64,000 nucleotides of DNA. Source: AP-15 sp963797115. GTDB taxonomy: Bacteria > Pseudomonadota > Alphaproteobacteria > ATCC43930 > CGMCC-115725. The notes beneath the pieces are model-generated. The model was not told the DNA's origin, did no database searches, and saw only the letters and a program-made list of their open reading frames with translations. Below are positions 41,193 through 50,643 of the stretch, one piece after another. A program made the translations under genes and the position numbers. Within the stretch, counting starts at the first letter, position 1; every line of letters begins with the position of its first letter. The stretch covers positions 868,001-932,000 of the forward strand of contig CAWCOH010000001.1 in NCBI GenBank assembly GCA_963797115.1. Direction: 5' to 3'.

Positions 41193-43118
41193 CCGAACTT
41201 TGCCCACTTTTGAGCGCAAGCCATTGATATAGCGTGCCATGGGCGGTGTCGGTCTGTCTACGCCGCGGGTGTGACGCCGAGCAGATCGAGGGCGCGGCGC
41301 TGTGTGCGGGTGGGGGTGGCGAGGATGGCGGTGAGGCGATCGCGCCCAAGGCGGACGACATTGCGGGTCAGTGTGGCGAGGTCGCCGAGCAGGGTGTGGA
41401 AGCTGTGCACCGGGAGTGGTTCGCCATCTGCCGGGTCAGTGCGTTTGCGGGCGGCCTTGCGTTGCGCCGCCGGGGAGGGCTCGGCCTTGGCCACCGGTGA
41501 GGTGCGCTGGGCCTCGCGGGCGGCCGGATCCGGCTCGTCGAACAGCATCGGGGCGAGGCTGTGGCGCATGTGCCATTGCAGATAATAGGCCAGCATGCAC
41601 AGCAAGACGTGCGCGCGCACCCGCGGCGTGGTCCAATGGAACACCGGGCGCAGTTCGAGATCGACGGTCTTCAGCGAGCGGAAGGCGTGCTCGACGCCGC
41701 TGAGACTTTTGTAGGCGCGCACCGTGGCGGCAGCATCGGAGTGGACGGCCGGCAGGTTGGTGCGGATCACATAGATGCCGTCGAGCGCGGCCTCGGCGGC
41801 GATGCTGAGGGGGTTTTGGGTAAAACTGAACCTCTCGTCGGTGATGGTGATCTGGAAATGCTTGGCCATGTGGCGCCGTCCCAGCACTGCCCCGACGGCC
41901 TGGCCGATCGCCGCGGTGCCGTGCAGCGGATTGCGCGCCCGCTGCACGCGGGCCGCGATGCGCGCCAGCTCTTTCTCGGTGGCGGCCAATAGCTCGGCAC
42001 GTTTGCGGGCCCGCTCTTCGGCCAGCAGCGGGTTCTTGCACACCACCAGGCGCTCGCCCGAATAGTCGGGGCTGGTGATCTCGGCCATGTCGCGATCATC
42101 AAACAGCGAGGGCTGCAACGGCCCGCCTTCGGCGGCGAGGTGCTTGATCGCCGGCGCCCGCAATGCGGTGATCCAATCCAGACCCGCCGGGCGCAGCGTC
42201 TGCTCGATGCGCGCGCTGGTCAGCACGCCGCGGTCGCCCACCATCACCACGCGCTGCAGCTGGAAGCGCTGCTTCAGCTTGTCGATCTGCGCCGACAAGG
42301 TCAGCGGATCGGCGGTGTTGCCTTCGAACACCTCGACCGCGACCGGGCAGCCGTCGGCGGCGCACATCAGGCCGATGACCAGCTGCGGCCGGTCCCCCCG
42401 GTGGTCGCGGCTGTAGCCATATCGCGCCAGTTCGCAGCAGCGTCCTTCGAGATAGGTGGAGGTGACGTCGTAGAGCAGCAGCGCACCGTCTTTCAGGTGA
42501 CGGCGGGCCAGCTGGGCTTCGATGAACGGCTGCTCGCGGCCCAGCCAGTCGAGCGCGGCATAGACCTCCTTGGCGGCGACCGTGCCGAGCCCCAGCACCT
42601 CGCCCAGCGAATGGCTGGCGGTGGCGGGGTCCAGCATCCGCGCGGTCGCCAGCTTGGCCGCCGGCTCGAGCAGGCGGGCGACGATCAGGGCCAGCGCCAG
42701 ATCGCGGCGGCGTTGCGGCGCGCGGCGCGGCAGCACGGCGTCGAGCGCGATGCGGCGGGCAGTGCCGAGCGCGGCCAGCACGTGGCCGTGCGGCAGCGCG
42801 CGGACGATTTCCACCGCCTCGGCGGCGGGCAGCAGTTGGTCGCCGCGCAATACCGCGCGCAGCTGCTCGATGCGCTCGGCGGGCCAGCGGGACAGGTTGG
42901 CGAGAGTTCGGTTCTTGGTCTTGCCGGCCTCGCGGTAGCTCTCGCGCAGCAGGATGGCCGGCGGCGAGCCGCGGTTCGGGATGACAGCCACATACATGTG
43001 CCGATAGAAGCATTATCGGACCGTGTATTCAACTCAAATCTACCGACTTACATGACCGCTATATCGATCAGTATGAGGTCTTATCAGAGGCTTAATCCAA
43101 AATGTGGGCAAAGTTCGG
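41193..43118 (-). mobile_element. IS1634-family insertion sequence with ACTAAC target duplication
   Basis: Ends are inverted repeats (CCGAACTTTGCCCAC at the left, exact complement at the right, then a further partial match), flanked by direct repeats ACTAAC at 41187-41192 and 43119-43124. The element is about 1.93 kb with one intact transposase gene on the minus strand. Confidence 0.88.
41258..42997 (-). CDS. IS1634-family transposase
   Basis: 579 residues. RESYREAGKTKNRTLANLS at the N-terminus, LLYDVTSTYLEGRCCELA (first catalytic Asp), YGYSRDHRGDRPQLVIGLM, VMVGDRGVLTSARI (second Asp), and YKSLSGVEHAFRSLKTVDLE (catalytic Glu in the YREK-like motif) place it in IS1634 (IS4 superfamily). Complete and without stops, so the element may be active. 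Confidence 0.95.
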   Translation of the reverse strand: MYVAVIPNRGSPPAILLRESYREAGKTKNRTLANLSRWPAERIEQLRAVLRGDQLLPAAEAVEIVRALPHGHVLAALGTARRIALDAVLPRRAPQRRRDLALALIVARLLEPAAKLATARMLDPATASHSLGEVLGLGTVAAKEVYAALDWLGREQPFIEAQLARRHLKDGALLLYDVTSTYLEGRCCELARYGYSRDHRGDRPQLVIGLMCAADGCPVAVEVFEGNTADPLTLSAQIDKLKQRFQLQRVVMVGDRGVLTSARIEQTLRPAGLDWITALRAPAIKHLAAEGGPLQPSLFDDRDMAEITSPDYSGERLVVCKNPLLAEERARKRAELLAATEKELARIAARVQRARNPLHGTAAIGQAVGAVLGRRHMAKHFQITITDERFSFTQNPLSIAAEAALDGIYVIRTNLPAVHSDAAATVRAYKSLSGVEHAFRSLKTVDLELRPVFHWTTPRVRAHVLLCMLAYYLQWHMRHSLAPMLFDEPDPAAREAQRTSPVAKAEPSPAAQRKAARKRTDPADGEPLPVHSFHTLLGDLATLTRNVVRLGRDRLTAILATPTRTQRRALDLLGVTPAA

Positions 43119-43124
43119 ACTAAC

Positions 43125-43345
43125 CGGCGGCGCAGAGCATACAAGTCCGCCAGCCCGATCGGCACCATCACCTGGGCGGTGTTCTTGGCCAGCCCGCGGT
43201 AGCGCACCTTGGCGTAGCCGGCATCGCCGAACACCAGCTGGTCGTTATCGCGCAGCAAATTAGGCAATTTGTTGATGTCGGCTCGATTGGCGGCGGTCAC
43301 ACTGACGCTATGCGCCGCCCCGTTGTGCCACTGCCTGCGGCTGCC
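43125..43345 (-). pseudogene. IS5-family transposase fragment
   Basis: On the minus strand QWHNGAAHSVSVTAANRADI, NKLPNLLRDNDQLVFGDAGY and VPIGLADLYALRRRL are the middle of an IS5-type DDE transposase (second Asp in the FGDAGY strand). The fragment stops exactly at the IS1634 target site and has no start or end of its own. Confidence 0.7.
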
Positions 43346-43358
43346 GAAGAGGGTCGGC

Positions 43359-44615
43359 TCACCGCGGAGGCGATTTCGAACCCTGCACCGGCACCCTCGT
43401 TTCCGGCATTTTGGTTCCGACTAGCACTGTCGCGATCAGCCCGAACGCTGCCAGGCTCAGGAACGCGGCGCTTACGCCGAGATGGTCCGCCACGAGCCCG
43501 GCCAGGGTCGTGCTGAAGGTCGCGCCGCCACCGATCGCGAGCCCGACCAGCCCGAGCGATGTCGTATAATGACCAGTACTCCGCGTGATATCGGCAACAA
43601 TCAGCGGGAATAACACCCCGAAGACCGCCGCCCCGAACCCGTCAATGAGCTGTACCGCGATGATCAGATAAGGATCGCCGACCTCGGCGAGCAAAATGCC
43701 GCGGATCGGCAGAGCACTGAAACCCAGAAGCAGGATAGGCCGACGTCCCCAGATCTCCGCGGCCCGCCCGGCCCAGGGAGACAGCAGTGCCGTGATAATT
43801 TGCGGGCCAACAATACACGCTGCAATGATCAGCGCTGCCTCGCTGCCGGCCCGCTTTGTCACGGCACCGGCGGCAATCGGCAGCATCGCAGCGTTGGCAA
43901 GGTGGAAGAGGGCGGCGCAGCCGGCAAAGGTAATCAGTCTCCGGTCCTTCAGAAACTCCCACGAGCGGTGGCTTTGTCTCGCTGCCCTCGCGGACGACCC
44001 GACGACGGAAGGTCGCGGCGTTGCGGCATCGGCCTCGCGCAGTGTTTGGAGCGCCACCAAGGCCGGGATGCCGAGCGCTGCAGCGAAGAGAAAAACAGCT
44101 CGATCGGTCAGATAATAGCCGCAGGCGCCCATCACTCCGGCGGCGACAGCGTTGCCGATGGCAGCATAGCGCGCGTTGCGGCCGAGCCTCTCGCCAAACG
44201 CCTCAGGAGCGACGAGAACGAGGGTAATCGCGGCAATTGCCGGACCAAGCACCGCGCTGGCGAAGGAATGCACCACCTCGGCGGCGGTGATCGCCAGAAA
44301 GTCGGGCCACAAGGCTATGGCGAGGGCACTTGCAGCGATCGCGCCGATCGCACCTGCCGCGGCCGCGCGCTTGCTGCGCATCCCATCAACCAAGGCTCCG
44401 GCCGGGACCTGGCTCGCCATGCTGGCGATCGTGCCGGCGCTTAGGGCGGCGCCGATTGCGCCCTGCGTCCATCCCGCGCCGGTCAGATAGACCGAGACGA
44501 AGGGTCCGAAACCGGTCTGAAAATTGGCCACCAGAATGTTGAGCCAATCCAGACCGCGCAGGGGGCGCGTCGTATCAACCGCTCGGCACTCCGTGCCGGC
44601 GCGCAGGACCCTCAT
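43359..44615 (-). CDS. MFS transporter
   Basis: 418 residues and about 12 membrane helices. LDWLNILVANFQTGFGPFVS in helix 1, ASQVPAGALVDGMRSKRAAA after helix 2 (the G-x-x-x-D-R/K loop), FGERLGRNARYAAIGNAVAA, WAGRAAEIWGRRPILLLGF in the second half and QLIDGFGAAVFGVLFPLIVA. It is of the bacteriocin/drug exporter-like MFS group, unrelated to MFS A/B. Substrate unknown. The gene is intact; PRC-barrel and GT4 genes lie upstream on the same strand. Confidence 0.85.
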   Translation of the reverse strand: MRVLRAGTECRAVDTTRPLRGLDWLNILVANFQTGFGPFVSVYLTGAGWTQGAIGAALSAGTIASMASQVPAGALVDGMRSKRAAAAGAIGAIAASALAIALWPDFLAITAAEVVHSFASAVLGPAIAAITLVLVAPEAFGERLGRNARYAAIGNAVAAGVMGACGYYLTDRAVFLFAAALGIPALVALQTLREADAATPRPSVVGSSARAARQSHRSWEFLKDRRLITFAGCAALFHLANAAMLPIAAGAVTKRAGSEAALIIAACIVGPQIITALLSPWAGRAAEIWGRRPILLLGFSALPIRGILLAEVGDPYLIIAVQLIDGFGAAVFGVLFPLIVADITRSTGHYTTSLGLVGLAIGGGATFSTTLAGLVADHLGVSAAFLSLAAFGLIATVLVGTKMPETRVPVQGSKSPPR

Positions 44616-44625
44616 GCCGAGGGTA

Positions 44626-45168
44626 TCACCAGTCGGGGGAGGGGATGCTATCGCGCCGGTTGGTGTTCAGCGGCGTCACGACCGCAACCACGTCGCGCGA
44701 TTCCTTGTATTCAGGTGCCGCCTTTATCTCGTCACGGTCGAGAGCGACCACGACCGGCGCGTTCGGCCTCGCCGTATCGAACTTCAGTGTATTCCAGTCG
44801 ATGGCGATCTTGCGGCTACCGACACCAAGGAACCCACCGAAATCGATAATCGCCGCGCGCGGTTGACCGCTTTCGTCGACGAGGAGGTCGACGATGCGGC
44901 CCATGGCTTGGTCGGACGTGCTGCGGACTTCCTTGCCGAGGATGCGGCGAAGGTCCGCGCGAGGAAATTTTAGCAGGCCCGCGCCTTGAGGCGGCGGTTC
45001 ATTCGAGCCAAAGGCTCCGTCGTCCACGGCTGCTGCCAGCCGGCTAGACGGGTCGGCGGCGGTCGCGACCGCAATTACGAGCGCACAGCCGATGACCCGC
45101 ATTGCGGCAAACCCGGTTTGTCGACAACCACCTGCCGCGCGCCAAAGTTCTCCGCTGCGGTTGAACAT
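44626..45168 (-). CDS. exported PRC-barrel protein
   Basis: 180 residues from ATG 45168 after TGAGGAG. A signal peptide (RVIGCALVIAVATAADPSS) is followed by a PRC-barrel: FPRADLRRILGKEVRSTSDQ, MGRIVDLLVDESGQPRAAII and FGGFLGVGSRKIAIDW. The C-terminal VVALDRDEIKAAPEYKE is common in the rhizobial type. It is periplasmic with unknown role, and shares the architecture of the split gene at 28.2 kb. Confidence 0.85.
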   Translation of the reverse strand: MFNRSGELWRAAGGCRQTGFAAMRVIGCALVIAVATAADPSSRLAAAVDDGAFGSNEPPPQGAGLLKFPRADLRRILGKEVRSTSDQAMGRIVDLLVDESGQPRAAIIDFGGFLGVGSRKIAIDWNTLKFDTARPNAPVVVALDRDEIKAAPEYKESRDVVAVVTPLNTNRRDSIPSPDW

Positions 45169-45184
45169 CGCGAAACTCCTCAAA

Positions 45185-46228
45185 TCAAGGCGCGCAGGTC
45201 TCCCTGCCGGCGGTGAGACAACGGTAGAGCGCCAGATAGTCTTCCGCCATCCGCTGCGCCGTGAACCGCTCCTCGAACACTCTGCGGATCCGCTCGCGGT
45301 CGAGCAGGTGCAGCCGCCCGGCAGCGGCTGCGGCTGCTGCCTCGTCTGCGACAATGAAACCGGTCACGCCCTCATCGACGACTTCCGGCACCGAGCCGTT
45401 GCCCATAGCGAGGACCGGGGTCCCGCACGCCATCGCCTCGATCATCGCCAGCCCGAACGGCTCGCGCCAGGCGATCGGAAACACCAAGCCCACGGCATCG
45501 CCGAGGAACTCGGCTTTCTGGTGCTCGGCGATCTCGCCGATGAACTCGACGTGGGGCTGCGCCAACAGCGGTTCAATTTCTTCCTTGAAGTATTCTCGAT
45601 CGACATGATCGATCTTGGCCGCGATCTTCAACCTCATGCCGGCCAGCGCGGCGATCCGGATCGCCCGGTCCGGCGCCTTCTCCGGCGAGATCCGGCCTAA
45701 AAACGCGAGATACCCGCCGGCGCCGCTGCCGGGCTGCAACAGCTGCTCGGGCAGGCCATGGGGTACGGTGGCGATGTAGTGCGCCTCGGGCAACGGAGCA
45801 CGCTGAGCGTCCGAGATCGAGACCACTGGCACCTCGCCGAACGCGCGGTAGAGCGGTCTCAGCTCCGGTAGGTCGAGGCGGCCGTGCAGAGTGGCGACGA
45901 ACGGCACGCCGGCGCGCCGCAGGGCGACATACCCGAGATAATCGCAGTGCAGATGGATCACATCGAATTCGCTCGCCCGTTGTGCGACGGTCTCCAGCAT
46001 CGCAATCAGTGGCGCAATGTGGTCGCGGATCGTCGGATCGAGCCGAAGTGCCCGGGGGCAAGCCGCGACGAGCTTAGCCGCCGTCGAGCTGTCGCCGCTG
46101 GCAAACAGGGTCACCTCGTGACCCAAGGCGACAAGCGCGTCCGTCAGATAGGCAACGATGCGCTCGGTGCCGCCGTAGAATTTCGGAGGAACGGCTTCCA
46201 TCAGCGGCGAGATTTGGGCAATCCGCAT
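45185..46228 (-). CDS. GT4 family glycosyltransferase
   Basis: 347 residues from ATG 46228 after GGAGGG; 21 codons of open frame upstream are rejected. MRIAQISPLMEAVPPKFYGG, GTERIVAYLTDALVALGHEV (acceptor-side helix), FDVIHLHCDYLGY, PFVATLHGRLD, YLAFLGRISPEKAPD, and WREPFGLAMIEAMACGTPVL (donor site Glu pair) are the GT4 pattern. Related to glycosyltransferases found beside stress and trehalose-type genes; acceptor unknown. Only 16 bases separate it from the PRC-barrel gene. Confidence 0.85.
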   Translation of the reverse strand: MRIAQISPLMEAVPPKFYGGTERIVAYLTDALVALGHEVTLFASGDSSTAAKLVAACPRALRLDPTIRDHIAPLIAMLETVAQRASEFDVIHLHCDYLGYVALRRAGVPFVATLHGRLDLPELRPLYRAFGEVPVVSISDAQRAPLPEAHYIATVPHGLPEQLLQPGSGAGGYLAFLGRISPEKAPDRAIRIAALAGMRLKIAAKIDHVDREYFKEEIEPLLAQPHVEFIGEIAEHQKAEFLGDAVGLVFPIAWREPFGLAMIEAMACGTPVLAMGNGSVPEVVDEGVTGFIVADEAAAAAAAGRLHLLDRERIRRVFEERFTAQRMAEDYLALYRCLTAGRETCAP

Positions 46229-46531
46229 AGTCCCTCCGGTTTTCGAACGGTTAACGCGAAACAGGGAAATTTGTTTCACAAGCTGCGGCATTTAGCCTCG
46301 GTTAATGCAGATGCAGAGCAAGCTCTGTTGGCAGAGAGGAAGACTTGTCCCGGGAATAAGAACGGGGCGAGCCCCGTTGGCGCCGCAAGAGGCCTAATCC
46401 GGTTGACGATTTCGCCCGTCCGGAATGAACCATGACGTTCTATTCAACGGGTGCACTTGCATAACAGGGGAGGGAGGGAACGCGCCAAGAGGCGTGCGGT
46501 TCTCAACTATCAATTTTGAGGGTAACACCCG
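46229..46531. promoter_or_regulatory. divergent control region between GT4 and ABC exporter genes
   Basis: 303 bases without a gene. It holds a perfect 8-bp inverted repeat AACGGGGC / GCCCCGTT (46361-46378) and, overlapping it, GGAAT (46353-46357) and CGTT (46375-46378) spaced by 17 bases, near the EcfG promoter consensus and directed at the ABC exporter. Neither is certain. Confidence 0.35.
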
Positions 46532-48409
46532 ATGATACTCGTCAGAGCGACGCGGGCGGCTCCATCAAGCTTGAAAGAAATGGGTCGCTCTCTAACCGCT
46601 GCCTGGAAGTTTCGAAGCCCTCACCCTACCAGTCGCGCACCCTTGCGCGGTGTCGCCGCATTTCCGCGCCGACCGATTCCGTTTCTCTGGCACTACGTCA
46701 GCCGGCGGCCGCTTCTTCATTTCATGGCGCTCGCCGCGGTCTTGGGAGCGGCCGCCGCTGCCTGCGTCGCGCAATACGGCTTGAAGTTGATTGTCGACGC
46801 CATGGCGCAAGGTGCCGAGCACATGACTGCCGTGTGGTGGGCGCTTGCCGTGTTCCTGGGGTTGCTGGCCGGCGAGAGCTTGCTGTGGCGATCCGGCAGC
46901 TGGCTCGGCTACCGTGCCATGCTCGCCGACAAGGCGGAGGCCAGGCTCGACCTGTTCGATCATCTGGGCGGCCACTCCAGCCGGTATTTCACCGATGTGA
47001 TGAGCGGCTCGCTCGCCAGCCGGGTCTCGTCGACCGGCAACTCGGTTCAGCAAGTGCTATCAATCGTTCTGTTCAACGTCGCCCCGGTCTGTGCCGATTT
47101 CTGTGCGGCGCTGGTGATCCTGGCGACCGTCGACTGGCAGCTCGTAACCGCGCTGGCGGTGTTCGTGCTGCTGGCGGTCAGCACCCTTGCCCTTTTAGGC
47201 CGGCGCGGTACTCTGCGCCACCGTGCCTATGCCGACCGGGCGGCCGAAGTCGGCGGCGCGCTCGTCGATGTCGTCTCCAACATCTGGGCGGTTAAGGCAT
47301 TCTCCGCACACTCGCGCGAGCGACGGGGCTTCGCCCAGCTATTGCAAACCGAGACGACCGCGCATCGCGACAGCCTGATGTACATCGAGCGGATACGCGT
47401 ATTGCACGATTTAAGCTTGTGGTTAATGGCGAGCGTTATGCTGATCTGGTCGCTGTCTCTGTGGCGTCAAGGAAGGATCAGCCCGGGCGATGTGGTTTTG
47501 ACTGTGGCGGTCGCCTTTCGCATCCTGCACGGCTCCCGCGATCTCGCATTTGCCGCGGTCAACGCGACCCAGTTTGTCTCACGAATTGCCGATGCGATCC
47601 AAGTGATCGGCGAGGACCATAAAGTGGTTGACGGCCCTGGCGCGCGGCAGCTGATTCGGCCGGGCGGCAGCATCACCCTCGAAAAGGTCAATTTTTCCTA
47701 TCCCTCCGGGCAGGCGGTGTTTCGCGATTTTAGCCTGCGCATCGAACGCGGTCAGCACGTCGGTCTCGTCGGTCCATCGGGCGCCGGCAAGTCCACCCTG
47801 ATCGCTTTGGTGCAGCGGCTCTTCGACATCGACGGCGGCCGTCTGCTGATCGACGACCAGGATATCCGGACGATGACGCAGGACAGCCTGCGCTCGGCCA
47901 TCGCAGTGGTGCCGCAGGAGGTCTCGCTATTTCATCGCTCGGTCTTCGAGAACATCCGTTATGCCAGACCCGAAGCGGGCGATGACGCGGTCTTCGCCGC
48001 GGCCAAAGCAGCGCGCTGCGATGCCTTCATCCGTGCGCTGCCGCACGGCTACGCGACGATCGTCGGCGAGCGTGGCGCCAAGCTTTCCGGCGGCCAGCGG
48101 CAACGGTTGGGCATCGCTCGCGCGCTCTTGAAGGATGCTCCGATCGTCGTGCTCGACGAGGCGACCTCGGCACTGGACACCGCGGTCGAGATCGAGATCC
48201 AGCGAGCGCTCGACGCGCTGATGCCGGGTCGAACCGTGCTGGCTATTGCCCACCGGCTATCGACGGTGGCGAAGTTCAACCGGCTTGTCGTTCTTCAAGA
48301 CGGCCGCATCGTCGAGGACGGTCCCCCGGCCGAACTGCGAAGTCGGCGCGGATTGTTCGATCGGATGTGCCGCCTGCAACAAGGCGACCCCTTAAAATTG
48401 GCTAGCTGA
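46532..48409 (+). CDS. ABC exporter, fused permease and ATPase
   Basis: 625 residues, ATG after GAGGG. Residues ~45-340 are a type I exporter membrane domain with about six helices; ~370-620 the nucleotide-binding domain with Walker A GPSGAGKST (near 413), the Q-loop VVPQEVSLF, signature LSGGQRQRLG (near 518), Walker B IVVLDEATSALD and the H-loop AIAHRLSTV. It is of the MsbA/ATM-like lipid or multidrug exporter type and would work as a homodimer in the inner membrane. Substrate unknown. Confidence 0.92.
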   Translation: MILVRATRAAPSSLKEMGRSLTAAWKFRSPHPTSRAPLRGVAAFPRRPIPFLWHYVSRRPLLHFMALAAVLGAAAAACVAQYGLKLIVDAMAQGAEHMTAVWWALAVFLGLLAGESLLWRSGSWLGYRAMLADKAEARLDLFDHLGGHSSRYFTDVMSGSLASRVSSTGNSVQQVLSIVLFNVAPVCADFCAALVILATVDWQLVTALAVFVLLAVSTLALLGRRGTLRHRAYADRAAEVGGALVDVVSNIWAVKAFSAHSRERRGFAQLLQTETTAHRDSLMYIERIRVLHDLSLWLMASVMLIWSLSLWRQGRISPGDVVLTVAVAFRILHGSRDLAFAAVNATQFVSRIADAIQVIGEDHKVVDGPGARQLIRPGGSITLEKVNFSYPSGQAVFRDFSLRIERGQHVGLVGPSGAGKSTLIALVQRLFDIDGGRLLIDDQDIRTMTQDSLRSAIAVVPQEVSLFHRSVFENIRYARPEAGDDAVFAAAKAARCDAFIRALPHGYATIVGERGAKLSGGQRQRLGIARALLKDAPIVVLDEATSALDTAVEIEIQRALDALMPGRTVLAIAHRLSTVAKFNRLVVLQDGRIVEDGPPAELRSRRGLFDRMCRLQQGDPLKLAS

Positions 48410-48949
48410 CCGGTGCGGTCACCCCTAGGAAAACTCAGGTCCGCTGCTAGACTTTCCGGCGCTGGCACGACGCTTCCTCATTTCCGCCCCGGCTCACGCG
48501 GACCCCCGCGCCGGAGCCTGATTATCCAAATCCGGCAGTTGAGCTTGAAGCCGAGACTGAATTTGCCGCACCTGCAACCAAGGCGAGCGGCTCAAGCCGG
48601 TGCGAGGCGCGGCGACGGATTGAGTTGGCGGCCCTTCAGCGCTCAGGATGCGATGGCAGCGTTGCACCGGGTCCAACTGCTCCGCAGTTTCTCGCAACTG
48701 CGCCGGGAAGCCGGCGATCCGCAGGTAGGCGCGGCGGGCCTTTTGTTGGTCGCCGTGGGTGCTGCTGAGTGTCAGCCTATGGACCCCGATGACAAACCCC
48801 AATTTGACCCACAAGGGGCCGTTGGGCGGCGTAGCCCGACCTGAGCAGCTGGGTTATGCCGGGCAAGGAAGGAGAGGATTTTCGCCCGGCACCTCTCTTC
48901 GCCCGAGATCGTTTAACTGTTGGCCCGGCGGATTGGATGGAGGGTTGGC
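48410..48949. other. 540-base gap before hpnR
   Basis: Open frames exist on both strands (48413-48844 plus; 48494-48814 minus) but none has a family feature, a good start or sensible composition. I see no gene here beyond the ribosome-binding site of hpnR (GGAGGG). Confidence 0.4.
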
Positions 48950-50485
48950 ATGCGGCTTCTGGGTGTCTTCCCCGGGGTGCTTCACTATTCAAAGTTCTTT
49001 CTGCGGCTCGAGCCGATCGGCCTTGAACTCGTCGCTCAGGCGGCACGGCAGGCGGGACATGCGGTCCAACTGATCGATCTGCAGGTCGAGGACTACCGCG
49101 CCTATTTCCGAATGCTCGAAAGCTGGCGGCCGGACGTCATCGCCTTCTCCTGCAATTATCTGCCGCACGTCCCTGAGATCGTCGATCTTGCCAAGGCGAC
49201 AAAAACCCGTTTCCCCGAGATGTTCATCTGCGTCGGTGGACATAGCGCCTCGTTCACCGCCAGCGCGATCATCGAGCACGGCGCGGGCGCCATCGACTGC
49301 GTGCTGAAGGGTGAAGGCGAGGCGGGCATGCCTCTGCTCTTGGCCGCGATTGAGGGCGGTCGCGACCCGATCACGGTGGCGGGTGCCGTGACCGCCGAGG
49401 GAGAGGGCCCGCCGCCCGCCTTCGTCCACTCGCTAGATGATTTGATGCCGGCGCGCGATCTGCTGCGCCATCGCCGGAAATATTTTCTCGGCACGCTCGA
49501 TCCCTGCGCCACCATCGAGTTTTCGCGCGGCTGTCCGTGGGATTGCTCCTTCTGCAGCGCCTGGACCTTTTACGGCCGAAGCTATCGGCTGATCAGCCCC
49601 GAGCGAGCAGTCGAGGATTTGCGATCGATCCGTGAGCCCGGAGTCTTCATCGTCGACGATGTCGCCTTTTTGCAGGAGCGGCACGGGATGGCGATCGGAG
49701 AGGCGATCGCCCGCTCGGGCATCAAGAAGCAGTACTACCTCGAAACACGCGGTGATGTCCTCCTTCGACACAAGGAAGTCTTTCGTTTCTGGAAGAAGCT
49801 CGGCCTCGAATACATGTTCCTCGGGATCGAAGCTATCGACGAAGAAGGTCTGCAAAAATTACGCAAGCGGGCGACACTGGGCGGCAACTTCGAGGCATTG
49901 GAATTCGCACGCTCGCTTGGAATCTACGTGTTAATCAATTTGATCGCCGACCCCGAATGGGACCGTGAGCGCTTCCGCATCGTCCGCGCATGGGGCCTCG
50001 AGCTGCCCGAAGTCGTGAACATCAGCATCAACACGCCCTATCCCGGGACCGAGAGCTGGGTTAGCGAGGCTGGGCGAGCGGTGAGCCGGGACTACCGGCT
50101 CTATGACATTCAGCATGCGGTCCTGCCGACAAAGCTGCCGCTTGCCGAGTTTTACGAGGAATTGGTGTCCACCCAGCACGCCTTCTATCACAAGCACATG
50201 GGCTGGAAGCGGCTGATCAAGATGGCCGGGGTCGTTGCCGGCCAGCTGGCGCGGGGTCAAACCAATTTCCTCGGCAGTCTGTTCGGCCTCGAACGCGTGT
50301 TTCGGCCTGAATATCTACTCGCCGACCACGCCAAGCCGGTCGATTACCAGATTCCGCTGCCGGCTGAACCAACACGCCGGCAGGCCTCGCTCTACATCCA
50401 CGCTCCGCGAGGCCGCAAAGGACGTTCTCTGGATGTGGCGACCGAGCGCTTCGTTGACGAGACGCGGACGAGCGCGACGTCCTAG
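48950..50485 (+). CDS. hpnR: hopanoid C-3 methylase (B12-binding radical SAM enzyme)
   Basis: 511 residues from ATG 48950, seven bases after GGAGGG. N-terminal cobalamin-binding domain (FLRLEPIGLELVAQAARQAG, PDVIAFSCNYLPHVPEIVDL, VGGHSASF) and a radical SAM barrel with Cx3Cx2C in RGCPWDCSFCSAWTFYGRSY; GVFIVDDVAFLQERHGMAIG, QYYLETRGDVLLRHKEVFRF, VNISINTPYPGTESW and DIQHAVLPTKLPL follow in the order known for HpnR. The enzyme adds a methyl group at C-3 of hopanoids, membrane lipids linked to stress survival. No other hopanoid gene lies in the window, so it is an isolated locus here. Confidence 0.9.
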   Translation: MRLLGVFPGVLHYSKFFLRLEPIGLELVAQAARQAGHAVQLIDLQVEDYRAYFRMLESWRPDVIAFSCNYLPHVPEIVDLAKATKTRFPEMFICVGGHSASFTASAIIEHGAGAIDCVLKGEGEAGMPLLLAAIEGGRDPITVAGAVTAEGEGPPPAFVHSLDDLMPARDLLRHRRKYFLGTLDPCATIEFSRGCPWDCSFCSAWTFYGRSYRLISPERAVEDLRSIREPGVFIVDDVAFLQERHGMAIGEAIARSGIKKQYYLETRGDVLLRHKEVFRFWKKLGLEYMFLGIEAIDEEGLQKLRKRATLGGNFEALEFARSLGIYVLINLIADPEWDRERFRIVRAWGLELPEVVNISINTPYPGTESWVSEAGRAVSRDYRLYDIQHAVLPTKLPLAEFYEELVSTQHAFYHKHMGWKRLIKMAGVVAGQLARGQTNFLGSLFGLERVFRPEYLLADHAKPVDYQIPLPAEPTRRQASLYIHAPRGRKGRSLDVATERFVDETRTSATS

Positions 50486-50512
50486 CACCCCGACCGGGTC
50501 TAGCTCGTTCCA

Positions 50513-50635
50513 CGAGCGGTCGACGCCAACATGTTCGTGACCTCAGGAGGCGTCAATCCGACATCGACGATCCAGGCGCTGGCGCTCTACGGCGCCGACG
50601 AGATGCAGCCGCGTCTTTCCAATTTGTTCGACTGA
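50513..50635 (+). pseudogene. GMC oxidoreductase C-terminal remnant
   Basis: DANMFVTSGGVNPTSTIQAL and ALYGADEMQPRLSNLFD then TGA: this is the conserved end of a GMC-type FAD oxidoreductase (the NPT motif and last helix). Nothing of the enzyme precedes it; it begins shortly after the hpnR stop. Confidence 0.7.
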
Positions 50636-50643
50636 GGCAAGCG

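Noticed and set aside
46361..46378. 8-bp inverted repeat as a rho-independent terminator
   Set aside because: No T tract follows on either strand; the site is more likely regulatory.
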